A stretch of 64,000 bases of DNA from Thermodesulfobium sp. 4217-1 (GCF_039822205.1 NZ_JBAGBW010000009.1:7998-71997), one strand, 5' to 3'. Counted from the first letter of the stretch, positions 54,211 through 63,193 are shown. The notes: generated by a model not told the origin, from the sequence alone. Program-made: numbers and translations.

Positions 54211-54820
54211 AGCTTGTTTGAATTTGGTTTTTATTTTTTTGATTTTATCTTGCAATATTGCCTTTGCTCAGGATCTTATATATACCCCTTCCCCCTGGCA
54301 GATGGCAAAGCTCCCTTTAAATAGCAGTCTGAACCTGGATTTTTCTTCTGGAGTGTTTGTGCCTGGTCAGCAAGACTCCGTTCAAAGGGTCTCAATAATT
54401 GTCATAAGCAACAACGATCCATTTTGGGACTCCGATAAGGCATCTGTTTACCTTACTGAGGGCGAGAAGGATAGATACTATTCGCCTATTCCTGGAAATT
54501 TTTTTGGACCGCCGCAGTCAAGATGGTTTTTAATAACTTTTTCACGATTGGCCTCATTTAGTAGTTGTACCATTAAAGTAATCTTAAAAGGCGTAATTAC
54601 TCCTACTGCTAATTTATATTTTTATACAAGCAATGGTATTTATAAAAATGCAAAAATTGGGTTTGGTTCTTACGACACTGTTAGTTACACTTTTAATTTA
54701 GGTCAGCCTGGTGATAGCGTTACGCTGGTAATATTAAATTCGCCATCAGATTCTGGGCCCAATATGGCGTCTAATTGGCGGTCTTTAGACTATAAGATAG
54801 AGGTTTCTGGCAACCCATAA
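54194..54820 (+). CDS. Secreted protein of unknown function
   Basis: A beta-rich exported protein of about 208 residues. I choose a TTG start inside the mutS2 end, six bases after GGAG, giving a signal peptide MYTLGKACLNLVFIFLIL with cleavage after IAFA. An in-frame TTG at 54218 would also give a signal peptide, but with no basic residue. The mature part has many short polar strands (SSLNLDFSSGVF, TANLYFYTSNGIY, GDSVTLVIL) and tryptophans, as in a sugar-binding or pilin-like sandwich, but I recognise no family. A new promoter for greA follows, so the gene belongs to the mutS2 transcript. Confidence 0.65.
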   Translation: MYTLGKACLNLVFIFLILSCNIAFAQDLIYTPSPWQMAKLPLNSSLNLDFSSGVFVPGQQDSVQRVSIIVISNNDPFWDSDKASVYLTEGEKDRYYSPIPGNFFGPPQSRWFLITFSRLASFSSCTIKVILKGVITPTANLYFYTSNGIYKNAKIGFGSYDTVSYTFNLGQPGDSVTLVILNSPSDSGPNMASNWRSLDYKIEVSGNP

Positions 54821-54822
54821 TG

Positions 54823-54851
54823 TTTACAATTTTGATTGTAATAACTATAAT
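54823..54851 (+). promoter_or_regulatory. Sigma-70 promoter for greA-lysS operon
   Basis: TTTACA (54823-54828) and a perfect TATAAT (54846-54851) are 17 bases apart, 29 bases before the greA ATG. Confidence 0.75.
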
Positions 54852-54880
54852 ACATAGGAATTTTAGTGCAGGAGGATTAT

Positions 54881-55360
54881 ATGAAAGAATTAATTAGCTT
54901 AACCCAAGAAGGTTACGATAGACTGAAAAATGAGCTTGAATATTTGAAAGACGTAAGGCTAAAGGAAATATCTGAAAGAATTCAAGAGGCAAAAGATTTT
55001 GCTGAGGATTTTGGCAACCTTGAATACGAAGAGGCAAAGAGTGAGCAGGCTATGATACTTTCAAGAGTAAGTGAGCTGGAATCTCAACTTACTAATGCAA
55101 AGATAATCGATATAGATAAGATTGAATTATCAAGAATAAGCATTGGATGCAAGGTAGCTGTGAAAGATCTTAACAAAAAGACCACAAAGGAATATATTAT
55201 ATTAGAACCGATTGAGGCTGATCCCTTGAACGGGAAAATCTCATATCAATCTCCAGTCGGCAAGGCACTGTTCGGTAAGCAGATTGGTGATGAGGTTAGC
55301 GTTCATACCCCAGGAGGCCAAACAATAAAATTAAAGGTGATAAACATTGAAAGAGCATGA
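54881..55360 (+). CDS. greA: Transcription elongation factor GreA
   Basis: Rescues stalled RNA polymerase by stimulating cleavage of backtracked RNA. The N-terminal coiled coil (LTQEGYDRLKNELEYL and AEDFGNLEYEEAK, with the acidic tip) and the C-terminal FKBP-like domain (YQSPVGKALFGKQIGDEVSVHTPGG) are complete. I start at the ATG five bases after AGGAGG; a GTG 15 bases upstream lies before that Shine-Dalgarno and is rejected. The length, 159 residues, is standard. It overlaps lysS by 14 bases. Confidence 0.95.
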   Translation: MKELISLTQEGYDRLKNELEYLKDVRLKEISERIQEAKDFAEDFGNLEYEEAKSEQAMILSRVSELESQLTNAKIIDIDKIELSRISIGCKVAVKDLNKKTTKEYIILEPIEADPLNGKISYQSPVGKALFGKQIGDEVSVHTPGGQTIKLKVINIERA

Positions 55361-56849
55361 TGATGAGCCGTTTTTAAATGATGAAAATTTAGAAAATGAA
55401 TACTTCAATCAAAGACTATCAAAGTCTAATTCTTTGAGGGATATGCAAATAGACCCATATCCAGTTGAGTCTCAGTTTGTTGATTATATTTCAAATATAA
55501 AAGATAAATTTGAAGGGTGCAGCTTACCTGAAGATGAAGAAGTGAACATAGTAGGCAGACTATTTTCCAAGAGATCTCATGGGAAGATGAGTTTTGCAGA
55601 TATGATTGATTTTACTGGTAAAATTCAGATACAACTGAAGAAAGATGTCTTGAATGAACAATATGATTTATTTAAGAACTTTATCGATATTGGAGATTTT
55701 ATTCAAATTTCTGGTCCGCTTTTTAAGACAAAGACAGGCGAGATTACTGTTTTAGTCAAGTCAATTAAGATATTGTCTAAGGCTCTTAGGACGCTCCCCG
55801 AAAAATGGCACGGTTTAAAAAATGTAGAATTGAGATATAGATTTAGATACTTGGACCTGATATCGAATCAAAAAACAAGGGACGTATTCTTAAAAAGAAG
55901 CAAGATTATGAGTCTCATAAGAAAATTCTTTGAAGAAAAGGATTTTCTGGAGGTAGAGACCCCAATGCTTCACATAATACCAGGCGGCGCATCTGCCAAA
56001 CCCTTTGTAACATATCACAACGTATTGGAGAAAAATCTTTTTTTGAGGATTGCTCCTGAATTATACCTAAAAAGGTTATTAATCGGTAACTTCCACAAGG
56101 TTTATGAGATCAATAGATCTTTTAGAAATGAAGGAGTTTCGGTTAAACATAATCCTGAATTCACAATGCTTGAGGCCTATCAAGCCTACTCTGATCTAAA
56201 TGATATGATGATTCTTGCAGAGGATCTTCTAAGCTACCTATGTGAAAATGTTTTGGGGACTAGTAACATTACCTATCAGGGGAAGACTTATGACTTTAAG
56301 CCGCCTCTGAGAAGATTGGATTTTGATGAATCTATTAAGGAATATGTGGGTTTAACAGATGAACAGTTAAAGGATAAGCCATTTTTGCAGTCATTTGTAA
56401 AAAAATTAGGATGCCAATATAGCGAAGAATGGGGATTGGGTAAGTTAAAACTTGAAATATTTGAACACCTTGTGGAGAAAAAAATCGAGGAGCCTACCTT
56501 TGTAATCGGATATCCTTCTGAGGTTTCCCCGTTGGCGAAAAAGGATCCTGTAAATCCTTCAAGAGCACAGAGATTTGAATTGATAGTAGCTGGCAGAGAA
56601 ATTGGGAATGCACATAGCGAGCTAAACGATCCTGTTTATCAAAAAAATATGTTCTTAGAACAGGCAAAACTGAAAGAATGTGGAGATGAGGAAGCTCAAG
56701 TTATGGATGATGACTTTATCTTTGCTCTTGAGCATGGAATGCCACCGGCTGGCGGTTTGGGTTTGGGAATTGACAGGATAGTTATGCTCCTGACAGATTC
56801 TCCCTCAATAAGGGATGTCATACTCTTTCCTCACTTGAAACCAGATTAA
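55347..56849 (+). CDS. lysS: Lysyl-tRNA synthetase (class II)
   Basis: Charges tRNA-Lys. An OB-fold anticodon domain (about 60-160) precedes the class II core: motif 1 region VETPMLHIIPGGASAKPF, motif 2 FRNEGVSVKHNPEFTMLEAYQAY, motif 3 GLGLGIDRIVMLL. Length 500 is typical. The start is TTG, seven bases after AAAGGTGA, inside the end of greA. The greA-lysS pairing occurs in many Firmicutes and deep-branching bacteria. Confidence 0.96.
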   Translation: MKEHDDEPFLNDENLENEYFNQRLSKSNSLRDMQIDPYPVESQFVDYISNIKDKFEGCSLPEDEEVNIVGRLFSKRSHGKMSFADMIDFTGKIQIQLKKDVLNEQYDLFKNFIDIGDFIQISGPLFKTKTGEITVLVKSIKILSKALRTLPEKWHGLKNVELRYRFRYLDLISNQKTRDVFLKRSKIMSLIRKFFEEKDFLEVETPMLHIIPGGASAKPFVTYHNVLEKNLFLRIAPELYLKRLLIGNFHKVYEINRSFRNEGVSVKHNPEFTMLEAYQAYSDLNDMMILAEDLLSYLCENVLGTSNITYQGKTYDFKPPLRRLDFDESIKEYVGLTDEQLKDKPFLQSFVKKLGCQYSEEWGLGKLKLEIFEHLVEKKIEEPTFVIGYPSEVSPLAKKDPVNPSRAQRFELIVAGREIGNAHSELNDPVYQKNMFLEQAKLKECGDEEAQVMDDDFIFALEHGMPPAGGLGLGIDRIVMLLTDSPSIRDVILFPHLKPD

Positions 56850-56867
56850 ATATGGTAGGTGAATTTT

Positions 56868-58430
56868 TTGGAGTTGGATGAAGTTATAGACGATCTAAGA
56901 TGTCTAATTGATGTCCTGCCTGATGATTTTAAATATCCTATATTAGAGTTAAAGAATTTAGGTAATATTATAGAGATTGTTCTTGATCTTGGAAGGTTTC
57001 CCGAGGTCAGGTTCCCTGAAGACGCCTTCGAGATAGCTACAAAACAGGTTACACGAGAGGACCTGTCACGGGTTACAGAAAGAGTCGGGAGTTTTTCTGG
57101 CGATAACAGAGCTGGCATAGAAAGAACTTTACATAGAATTTCTTGTATTAGAAATAGGACTGGCGAGATTGTAGGCCTCACTCTTAGAGTGGGTAGGGCA
57201 GTTTTTGGGACAATTGACATAATAAAGGATATTGTAGAAAGCAAAGAAAGCATACTCTTGATGGGTCCTCCAGGCATTGGAAAGACTACCAAGCTAAGAG
57301 AGATTGCAAGAATTTTATCTATGGATATGAAGAGAAGGGTAATTGTGATAGATACTTCAAATGAAATAGGCGGAGATGGGGATATCCCTCACCCTGCAAT
57401 AGGGAGATCAAGGAGAATGCAGGTCCCTTCTCCTGAAAAACAGCACGCAGTTATGATTGAGGCTGTGGAAAACCATATGCCCCAGGTCATTATTGTGGAC
57501 GAGATTGGTACAGAATTAGAAGCTCAGGCTGCAAGAACTATTGCTGAAAGAGGGGTGCAGCTTATCGCAACCGCTCATGGCAATAGTCTGGTAAACCTTA
57601 TTATGAATCCCACATTAAGCGATCTGGTTGGCGGAGTTCAGGTGGTCACCCTTTCTGATGAAGAGGCAAAAAGGCGAAGAACACAGAAAACAATTCAAGA
57701 GAGAAAAACCCAACCTACCTTTAGCGTAGTTATAGAGCTTTTGGATAGAGAAAAGATGGTTATACACAAAAATGTAGACAAAGTTGTAGACTTGTTACTC
57801 AAAGGTGTTCAGCTAAAGCCTGAAGTTCGCTCAAAAGGATCCGATGGGTCAATAATCATAGAAGAACACAGAATGGAGTTAAATAAAGAACCATTACAAG
57901 ATCCTCCTTCTTACAGGGATCGTGAGATAAGAAACAGATTTGACGAAAAAATAAGTAAAGACTTTTTAAATATTTTTTCATTTGGTGTTAATAAAGACGT
58001 CTTAGACAGAGCTTCTAAGGAACTGAGGTTGTCGATAAATGTCGTAAAAGATTTAAATATTGCTGATGCTGTTATAACGTTGAAGGGTTTTTTGAGGGTA
58101 AAGGGCAAATTTTTTGAAGAAGTGGAAGAAAAAAGTCTTCCTATATATGTAATGAGGAGCAATACCATCACACAGGCAAGAAAAGTTTTGTCTGAGATGG
58201 CTCAACTGTGCTCGTCAAATTATGAGGATGTTGATTTTGAGAAGTATGATGCTTTGAAAGAGGCAGAAGAGGGTATAAGAAAAGTCTTGAAAGAAAAAAT
58301 TTCAGTTGAACTGAGCCCCAGAAATGCATATTTTAGAAAACTTCAACATCAACTCGTAGAGAAATATAATCTGTTTTCAGAAAGCCTTGACGATGAACCT
58401 AAAAGAAGGGTGAAGATATTTGCAAAATAA
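56868..58430 (+). CDS. AAA ATPase with R3H domain (Ycf45/SpoIIIAA-like)
   Basis: A putative nucleic-acid-binding ATPase of about 520 residues. The AAA part resembles plastid Ycf45 and SpoIIIAA: Walker A GPPGIGKTT, IDTSNEIGGDGDIPH, Walker B VIIVDEIGTELEA, and ATAHGNSL. The C terminus has an R3H motif (RKLQHQLVEKYN, then EPKRRVKIF), which binds single-stranded nucleic acid. I prefer the TTG five bases after AGGTGA; a GTG at 56859 overlaps that ribosome site. Function is not established; it is coupled to tmk by an 11-base overlap, suggesting a DNA- or RNA-related role. Confidence 0.87.
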   Translation: MELDEVIDDLRCLIDVLPDDFKYPILELKNLGNIIEIVLDLGRFPEVRFPEDAFEIATKQVTREDLSRVTERVGSFSGDNRAGIERTLHRISCIRNRTGEIVGLTLRVGRAVFGTIDIIKDIVESKESILLMGPPGIGKTTKLREIARILSMDMKRRVIVIDTSNEIGGDGDIPHPAIGRSRRMQVPSPEKQHAVMIEAVENHMPQVIIVDEIGTELEAQAARTIAERGVQLIATAHGNSLVNLIMNPTLSDLVGGVQVVTLSDEEAKRRRTQKTIQERKTQPTFSVVIELLDREKMVIHKNVDKVVDLLLKGVQLKPEVRSKGSDGSIIIEEHRMELNKEPLQDPPSYRDREIRNRFDEKISKDFLNIFSFGVNKDVLDRASKELRLSINVVKDLNIADAVITLKGFLRVKGKFFEEVEEKSLPIYVMRSNTITQARKVLSEMAQLCSSNYEDVDFEKYDALKEAEEGIRKVLKEKISVELSPRNAYFRKLQHQLVEKYNLFSESLDDEPKRRVKIFAK

Positions 58431-59052
58431 TAATAACGGACTTTTTATTACATTTGAGGGTATTGAAAAATGCGGCAAAACTACCCAATCAAAGCTACTT
58501 TATGACAAGCTCGTGGAATTGGGCAATGAAGTAGTCTACCTAAAAGACCCTGGTATTACAGAATTAGGGGAGTCGTTTAGACAAGTTCTGTTACACGGTA
58601 GAAATATCTCAATTGAATCTGAAGTTCTATCTTTTGCTGCCTGCAGGGCTCAGCTTGTAAGTGAATACATTCTTCCTGCTATGAATAAAGGTAAAACTGT
58701 TATTTGTGATAGATTTTCTGATTCTACCTTTGCATATCAGGGTTTTGGGAGAGGAGTTAATCTGTCTCTCTTGAAAAAGCTTGACTTTTTTGCTACAAAT
58801 GGAGTAAAACCTGATATTACATTTCTATTTGATTTTTCTTTTATTGAGGCACAAGAAAGATTTGTAGGGAATAAGGATAGAATGGAGTCTGAGAATATAG
58901 ACTTTCACAATAGAGTAAGAGCAGGATATCTTAATCTGGCCTCTTTAGAGCCAGAAAGATTTTTTATCTTGTATCCTAAACTAAATAGAGATGCGATCCA
59001 TAAAATAATTTTGAAAACAGTATTAGAAAAAAAAGTTGGAAAAAGTGTTTGA
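58420..59052 (+). CDS. tmk: Thymidylate kinase
   Basis: Phosphorylates dTMP to dTDP. The P-loop is FEGIEKCGKTTQ (residues 12-23), where most family members have FEGxDGxGKTT; the dTMP-binding DRF and YQGFGRG are at 97-111. The usual REPGGT is DPGIT here, so the arginine/glutamate of that motif are changed; this may alter the class of lid/arginine arrangement but the enzyme looks intact. Length 210. TTG start six bases after GAAGGGTGA. It begins the tmk-holB-yaaT cluster. Confidence 0.92.
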   Translation: MQNNNNGLFITFEGIEKCGKTTQSKLLYDKLVELGNEVVYLKDPGITELGESFRQVLLHGRNISIESEVLSFAACRAQLVSEYILPAMNKGKTVICDRFSDSTFAYQGFGRGVNLSLLKKLDFFATNGVKPDITFLFDFSFIEAQERFVGNKDRMESENIDFHNRVRAGYLNLASLEPERFFILYPKLNRDAIHKIILKTVLEKKVGKSV

Positions 59053-59932
59053 GGAAAGATTAGAAAAATTCGATAAATTTTTTGAAAATGTTAAAGAATT
59101 TAACTTAAGGTCATTTGCGGTCTGGGGTCCAAAAGGAAATTATAAAAAACAGATAATAAACAATTTTCTGGAAAAAATTTACGGTTATAAATTTGACTCT
59201 TTATATGAAAATAAACCAAATTTTTTTTCTTTTGTCTTCGGGAAACAGACTGAAAACGATCTATTATCTGACAGGAAGTTCTTAAGAGAATTACTAAACG
59301 ATGTGTTGTGGCAGAAGAGAGTTAATAATGAAATTATTACTGTGTTTGTAGAATTTGGAAGCGATCCGCAAAGGATCAAGGATGTCGTAGAAATACCTGA
59401 CTTTTTTCTAAAGATTGTCGAAGAGCCGCCTGAAAATACCTATTTTATATTCTTATCTGATTTTCAGCTAATATCGACATTAAGATCGAGATCAATTGAA
59501 ATTTATGCTCCATTGCTTTCTGATAAAGATACTGCTGAATTTCTAAGTAAATTTGACAACGCATCTGTAAATAATAAGGATTTTGCTGAGCTTGTTTACG
59601 GATGTCCAGGCATACTATCTGACAAAGATGAAACTTTTTTTAATAGTATGCTTGATAAAATTGAATTGATGAAATGTTTTATTAAATCTGAGGGTATGAA
59701 CGATAAAAATTTTTTGTTTGATAACGTCTATAAGGACACGGAACCATCTTTGTCTTTATTTTTCTATAAATCACAATTGCTGGCGCTTTTTAAGAAAAGA
59801 CAGATAAGTTTTGAGATATATTTAGATGCTTTGGAAAAGATAAAGATGGCTAATAAGTTCTATTTAAGTAGGGTAAATGCTTCATCAATTTTTTTGATTA
59901 GCAATTTTTTATTAGATTTTAAGGAGATTTAA
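59036..59932 (+). CDS. holB: DNA polymerase III delta' subunit-like protein
   Basis: Clamp-loader subunit or relative, 298 residues. The ATP-binding loop is degenerate (WGPKGNYKK, no GKT), as in many delta' subunits. The SRC-like sensor region EEPPENTYFIFLSDF and LISTLRSRS identifies the family. The zinc-binding cysteines of some delta' proteins are absent. The sequence is divergent, but position between tmk and yaaT supports the call. TTG start, overlapping tmk by 17 bases. Confidence 0.8.
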   Translation: MEKVFEERLEKFDKFFENVKEFNLRSFAVWGPKGNYKKQIINNFLEKIYGYKFDSLYENKPNFFSFVFGKQTENDLLSDRKFLRELLNDVLWQKRVNNEIITVFVEFGSDPQRIKDVVEIPDFFLKIVEEPPENTYFIFLSDFQLISTLRSRSIEIYAPLLSDKDTAEFLSKFDNASVNNKDFAELVYGCPGILSDKDETFFNSMLDKIELMKCFIKSEGMNDKNFLFDNVYKDTEPSLSLFFYKSQLLALFKKRQISFEIYLDALEKIKMANKFYLSRVNASSIFLISNFLLDFKEI

Positions 59933-60739
59933 ATGAATTATTATTATGTAAAAGTTTTGCCTTTAAGGCGATTTGGATATTTTTTGTCAGAGGAGCAGTT
60001 TTCAAAAGGCGATTGCGTAGTAGTCGAGGGCAATTTCGGAATTGAAATGGGTATAATTGATTCAGTTGTGGACGACATTGGTGAAAATATTGAAAGCATT
60101 AGAAAAATTTTAAAATTGGCGACCAAAGAAGATGTCTGCGGATTGCAAGAAAGAGAAGATAGGGCAAAGGAAATACTTCTTTTGTCCAAGGAATTAGCCA
60201 GGGATTTGAAACTTGAAATGAAATTTCTTAAGGCAGTTTATAACACTGATGGCTCTAAAATAACAATTTATTTTACTGCTGATGGACGAATTGATTTTAG
60301 GGAATTAATTAAAGAGATTACGAAAAGAGTTAAGAAAACAAGAGTGGAATTGTTTCAAGTGGGCTCAAGGGATGCCGTAAAGCTTCTTGGGGCTATAGGC
60401 AGCTGTGGAAGAGAAGTTTGTTGTACTACCTTTTTAGATGAGATTGATACAATATCTGTAAAAATGGTAAAGGACCAGGGTTTGCAATTGAATCCTACAA
60501 AGATATCAGGTGTTTGCGGCAGACTTTTGTGTTGTATGTCTTATGAATATCCATTTTATGCTTCTTGCAGGTCTTGTTTTCCAAATGTGGACGATATTGT
60601 TAAGGCTCCGCGCGGTAATGCAAGGGTCATAGAAAATAGATACTTGAAGAATTCATACGTCGTTATGTACGAAGACGGAGTAAAAGAAGAGATATTTAGA
60701 GATCATTGTTGCAATAAAAACGATGATAAAAAGACGTAA
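59933..60739 (+). CDS. yaaT: PSP1 domain regulator (YaaT/RicT-like)
   Basis: A 268-residue protein of the YaaT/RicT group. Conserved cysteine clusters are GSCGREVCCTTFLDE, SGVCGRLLCCMSYE and SCRSCFP; in Bacillus the orthologue is part of an iron-sulfur Ric complex acting on RNA processing and sporulation phosphorelay. ATG after AAGGAG, immediately following the holB stop. The holB-yaaT order is conserved in Firmicutes. The gene's 3' end overlaps the M48 gene by 17 bases. Sporulation cannot be inferred from this gene alone. Confidence 0.92.
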   Translation: MNYYYVKVLPLRRFGYFLSEEQFSKGDCVVVEGNFGIEMGIIDSVVDDIGENIESIRKILKLATKEDVCGLQEREDRAKEILLLSKELARDLKLEMKFLKAVYNTDGSKITIYFTADGRIDFRELIKEITKRVKKTRVELFQVGSRDAVKLLGAIGSCGREVCCTTFLDEIDTISVKMVKDQGLQLNPTKISGVCGRLLCCMSYEYPFYASCRSCFPNVDDIVKAPRGNARVIENRYLKNSYVVMYEDGVKEEIFRDHCCNKNDDKKT

Positions 60740-61466
60740 TTTCTTATTAATATTTTTTAGTTTTGCATCGACTTTAATATTTCCCAAAAGCGCTAATGCC
60801 TCTTTGATCTCTACTCAGGAGGAGATCAAGATTGGTCGGGATGCTTCTAAGAGCTTTGAAAAGAAATACGGATTGTATGACGATCCATATTGGAACGAAA
60901 AAGTTTCAAGTATTGGTGCCAGGCTTGTAGCTGTCTGTGATAGAAGAGACCTGCCTTACACTTTTAAGATTGTAAATATAAATCAAATCAATGCTGTCTC
61001 TTTTCCAGGTGGGTTTATCTATGTGTACAAAGGACTACTAAATTTTGTTAAGTCTGATGATGAGCTTGCATGCGTCTTGGGGCACGAAATTGGTCACGTA
61101 TGCAGGAGGCACGTAGTAAAAAATATTGAAAGACAGTTTTATGCGAATCTATTTTTGCAGGTTTTATTTTCCAAAAGTTCTTCTTTGTCTCAATATGTAG
61201 CTGGATTGACAGAAAATCTAGTTATGTTAGGATATAGTCGTGATGAGGAGTATGAGGCTGATCATTACGGAACGATTTATGCTTATAGGGCGGGATATAA
61301 TCCTTGTGCTATGATTACTTTTATGGAAAGACTGAAAACTGTAGACAAAGAAAATTTAGGCAAAGCATATGAGATCTTTTCTGACCATCCTTCTACCGAT
61401 GATAGAATAAAACGTCTACAAAAGCTCGATGAAGAATTAGGAGTTCAATGTAATGTAACTTTATAA
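60723..61466 (+). CDS. Secreted M48 family metalloprotease (second copy)
   Basis: A 247-residue zinc protease, shorter than the one near hypA. The export signal (residues 1-27, ending ANA) begins KRRNFLL, compatible with a twin-arginine signal, although the motif is not perfect. HEIGH is at 121-125 and the third zinc ligand near E176 in EEYEADHYG. NAVSFPGGFIYVYKG before the motif matches the first copy. It lacks the C-terminal extension of that paralogue. ATG lies inside yaaT. Confidence 0.88.
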   Translation: MIKRRNFLLIFFSFASTLIFPKSANASLISTQEEIKIGRDASKSFEKKYGLYDDPYWNEKVSSIGARLVAVCDRRDLPYTFKIVNINQINAVSFPGGFIYVYKGLLNFVKSDDELACVLGHEIGHVCRRHVVKNIERQFYANLFLQVLFSKSSSLSQYVAGLTENLVMLGYSRDEEYEADHYGTIYAYRAGYNPCAMITFMERLKTVDKENLGKAYEIFSDHPSTDDRIKRLQKLDEELGVQCNVTL

Positions 61467-61489
61467 ATTATTAGTCTTTAGGAGGGATT

Positions 61490-62539
61490 ATGGACAAGAA
61501 TTTAATGAGCGTATACGCTTCTGATATTGCATATCACATGAAAGACTTCTACAAAGATTTAGCGTTTTATAAAGATGGCAAGGTAGAAGAGCTTGAAGTC
61601 GAAAACATAATTTTTCTGGGAATAGGAGGATCTGCAATCTCACCTAAGATATTTACTGAAATTATGAACGTTAACAAAAAAGTCTATTTTTTTTCTACAT
61701 TAGGGGGTCAAGAAATTTTACCAGATCCTGCCAAGAGCTTTGTTATAGCTTTTAGCTATTCTGGCAATACTATCGAAACTTTGAAAAGCATTGAAATGAT
61801 ATCTAAGAATGGATTCAAAGGGGTAGGCATTTCTTCTGGCGGCAAAATTGTCGATCTGTGTAAAGATTTAAATTGGCAATATATCAGTGTGCCTGCTGGC
61901 AGAGCGCCAAGAGCCGCTATGCCATTTACCCTGTCAATATTATTTAAGTATGCATTTACAAATAAATGGACTGAATATGATGAAAATGATTTCTGGGGAG
62001 AGTTATCTCAGCTGTCGAAGGGTAAAAACAAATTTTTGCCTGAAGTTGATTTTGAAGATAATATTTCAAAAAAAATTGCATTTAAATTAGCATCTAAAAA
62101 GAACATTGTACTGTGGGGAGCAGAGTCAATTAGCAAAAATATTGCTTATAGATTTAAATCTCAGCTCGAAGAAAATGCAAAACAGCTGTCTTACTACTCC
62201 TTTCTTCCAGAGGCTTCACACAATCAAATTGTCCCAATTTCATTGGTTGATAAGAAAGAAGACTATATTGTATTGATCTTTAGAATTCCAGAATTGGAAT
62301 CAGTGTTGCTGTCGAATATTATAACCACTGTAAAAACATTTTTAAATTCTGAAGGCATAGAGGTTTTGGAGGTCTTTGGTTCAGGGAAAAATCACATTTT
62401 AGCTGGTCTTGATCTCATATACTCGACTGATTTTGCAAGCTATTATCTTGCATTGCTAAAAGGGATAGAACCTGAGCCAATTGAGCCAATTAGCAGGATG
62501 AAGGTCATCTTGAACGATAATCTTCGCAAAGTTCTCTGA
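61490..62539 (+). CDS. Bifunctional phosphoglucose/phosphomannose isomerase
   Basis: Interconverts glucose 6-phosphate or mannose 6-phosphate with fructose 6-phosphate. A double SIS-domain protein of 349 residues, the archaeal/thermophile type rather than the long bacterial PGI. Motifs: GIGGSAISP, FAFSYSGNTIETL-like SYSGNTIET, PAGRAPRAAMPF, and the catalytic histidine in EASHNQI. ATG after GGAGGG. The gene's last 35 bases overlap the convergent endonuclease gene. Confidence 0.92.
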   Translation: MDKNLMSVYASDIAYHMKDFYKDLAFYKDGKVEELEVENIIFLGIGGSAISPKIFTEIMNVNKKVYFFSTLGGQEILPDPAKSFVIAFSYSGNTIETLKSIEMISKNGFKGVGISSGGKIVDLCKDLNWQYISVPAGRAPRAAMPFTLSILFKYAFTNKWTEYDENDFWGELSQLSKGKNKFLPEVDFEDNISKKIAFKLASKKNIVLWGAESISKNIAYRFKSQLEENAKQLSYYSFLPEASHNQIVPISLVDKKEDYIVLIFRIPELESVLLSNIITTVKTFLNSEGIEVLEVFGSGKNHILAGLDLIYSTDFASYYLALLKGIEPEPIEPISRMKVILNDNLRKVL

Positions 62540-63164
62540 TAGGACATATTTGACAGTTTTGTTTTTTGGCCCTGCAAATACCTCTTCCCAACTCGATGAG
62601 GTGTAGGTGCAGGGCTTTTAATTTTTTCCAGTTTTGGATGGAGCCCTCTATTTCCATCTGGATATCCAGTTTGCTGATTTTTCTATTTTTAATCTTTTGA
62701 GCAATCCTTGAAATATGTGTATCAACAGGGAATGCGCATCGGTGTAAGCCAAACAATATTGCACAAGAAATAGTTTTCAATCCTATTCCGTCAATGTCAA
62801 GAAATTCGCTAATAATTTCAGAAACATTCATCTTCTTAATGCGCTCTTCTGCATCAGAATATTTTTGGCCTGTAAAGAATTTTCTTCCCAAAGCACACAG
62901 TGTCCTTGCCTTTTGATTGTTTAGTCCTGCAATCTTGATTGAGTCTCTGATTTTGTCGTAATACTCATCATTTGATAGATTTCCCAAGTCATTATCTATG
63001 GTTTTTATAAGATTTTTATATGCTTGTATGCTGTTTGTGTCAGTAGTGTTCTGTGAGAGTGTAGCCTTGATCAATTCATGAAAAAAGTCTTCATCTCTTC
63101 TTTCAATTTCACCAAAATATTTTTTTAATCTATCCAATATTTTTTCGTAATAATTTTCGTTCAT
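62505..63164 (-). CDS. Endonuclease III-type DNA glycosylase
   Basis: Helix-hairpin-helix base-excision enzyme of 219 residues. Catalytic K130 lies in DGIGLKT and D148 in FPVDTHISR; the 4Fe-4S loop has cysteines 197, 204, 207 and 213 in the exact C-x6-C-x2-C-x5-C spacing. The hairpin reads IDGIGLK rather than the usual LPGVGRK, and LSQNTTD replaces LSQQT, so it belongs to a divergent branch and its damage substrate is unclear. ATG start. It runs antisense over the end of the isomerase gene. Confidence 0.9.
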   Translation of the reverse strand: MNENYYEKILDRLKKYFGEIERRDEDFFHELIKATLSQNTTDTNSIQAYKNLIKTIDNDLGNLSNDEYYDKIRDSIKIAGLNNQKARTLCALGRKFFTGQKYSDAEERIKKMNVSEIISEFLDIDGIGLKTISCAILFGLHRCAFPVDTHISRIAQKIKNRKISKLDIQMEIEGSIQNWKKLKALHLHLIELGRGICRAKKQNCQICPIRELCEDYRSR

Positions 63165-63193
63165 TTAACCTATTACCTTCTTTCCAAAAAGTA

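Noticed and set aside
54866-54880. Upstream GTG as the greA start
   Set aside because: The GTG lies before the AGGAGG that clearly serves the ATG at 54881, and GreA proteins start at that position.
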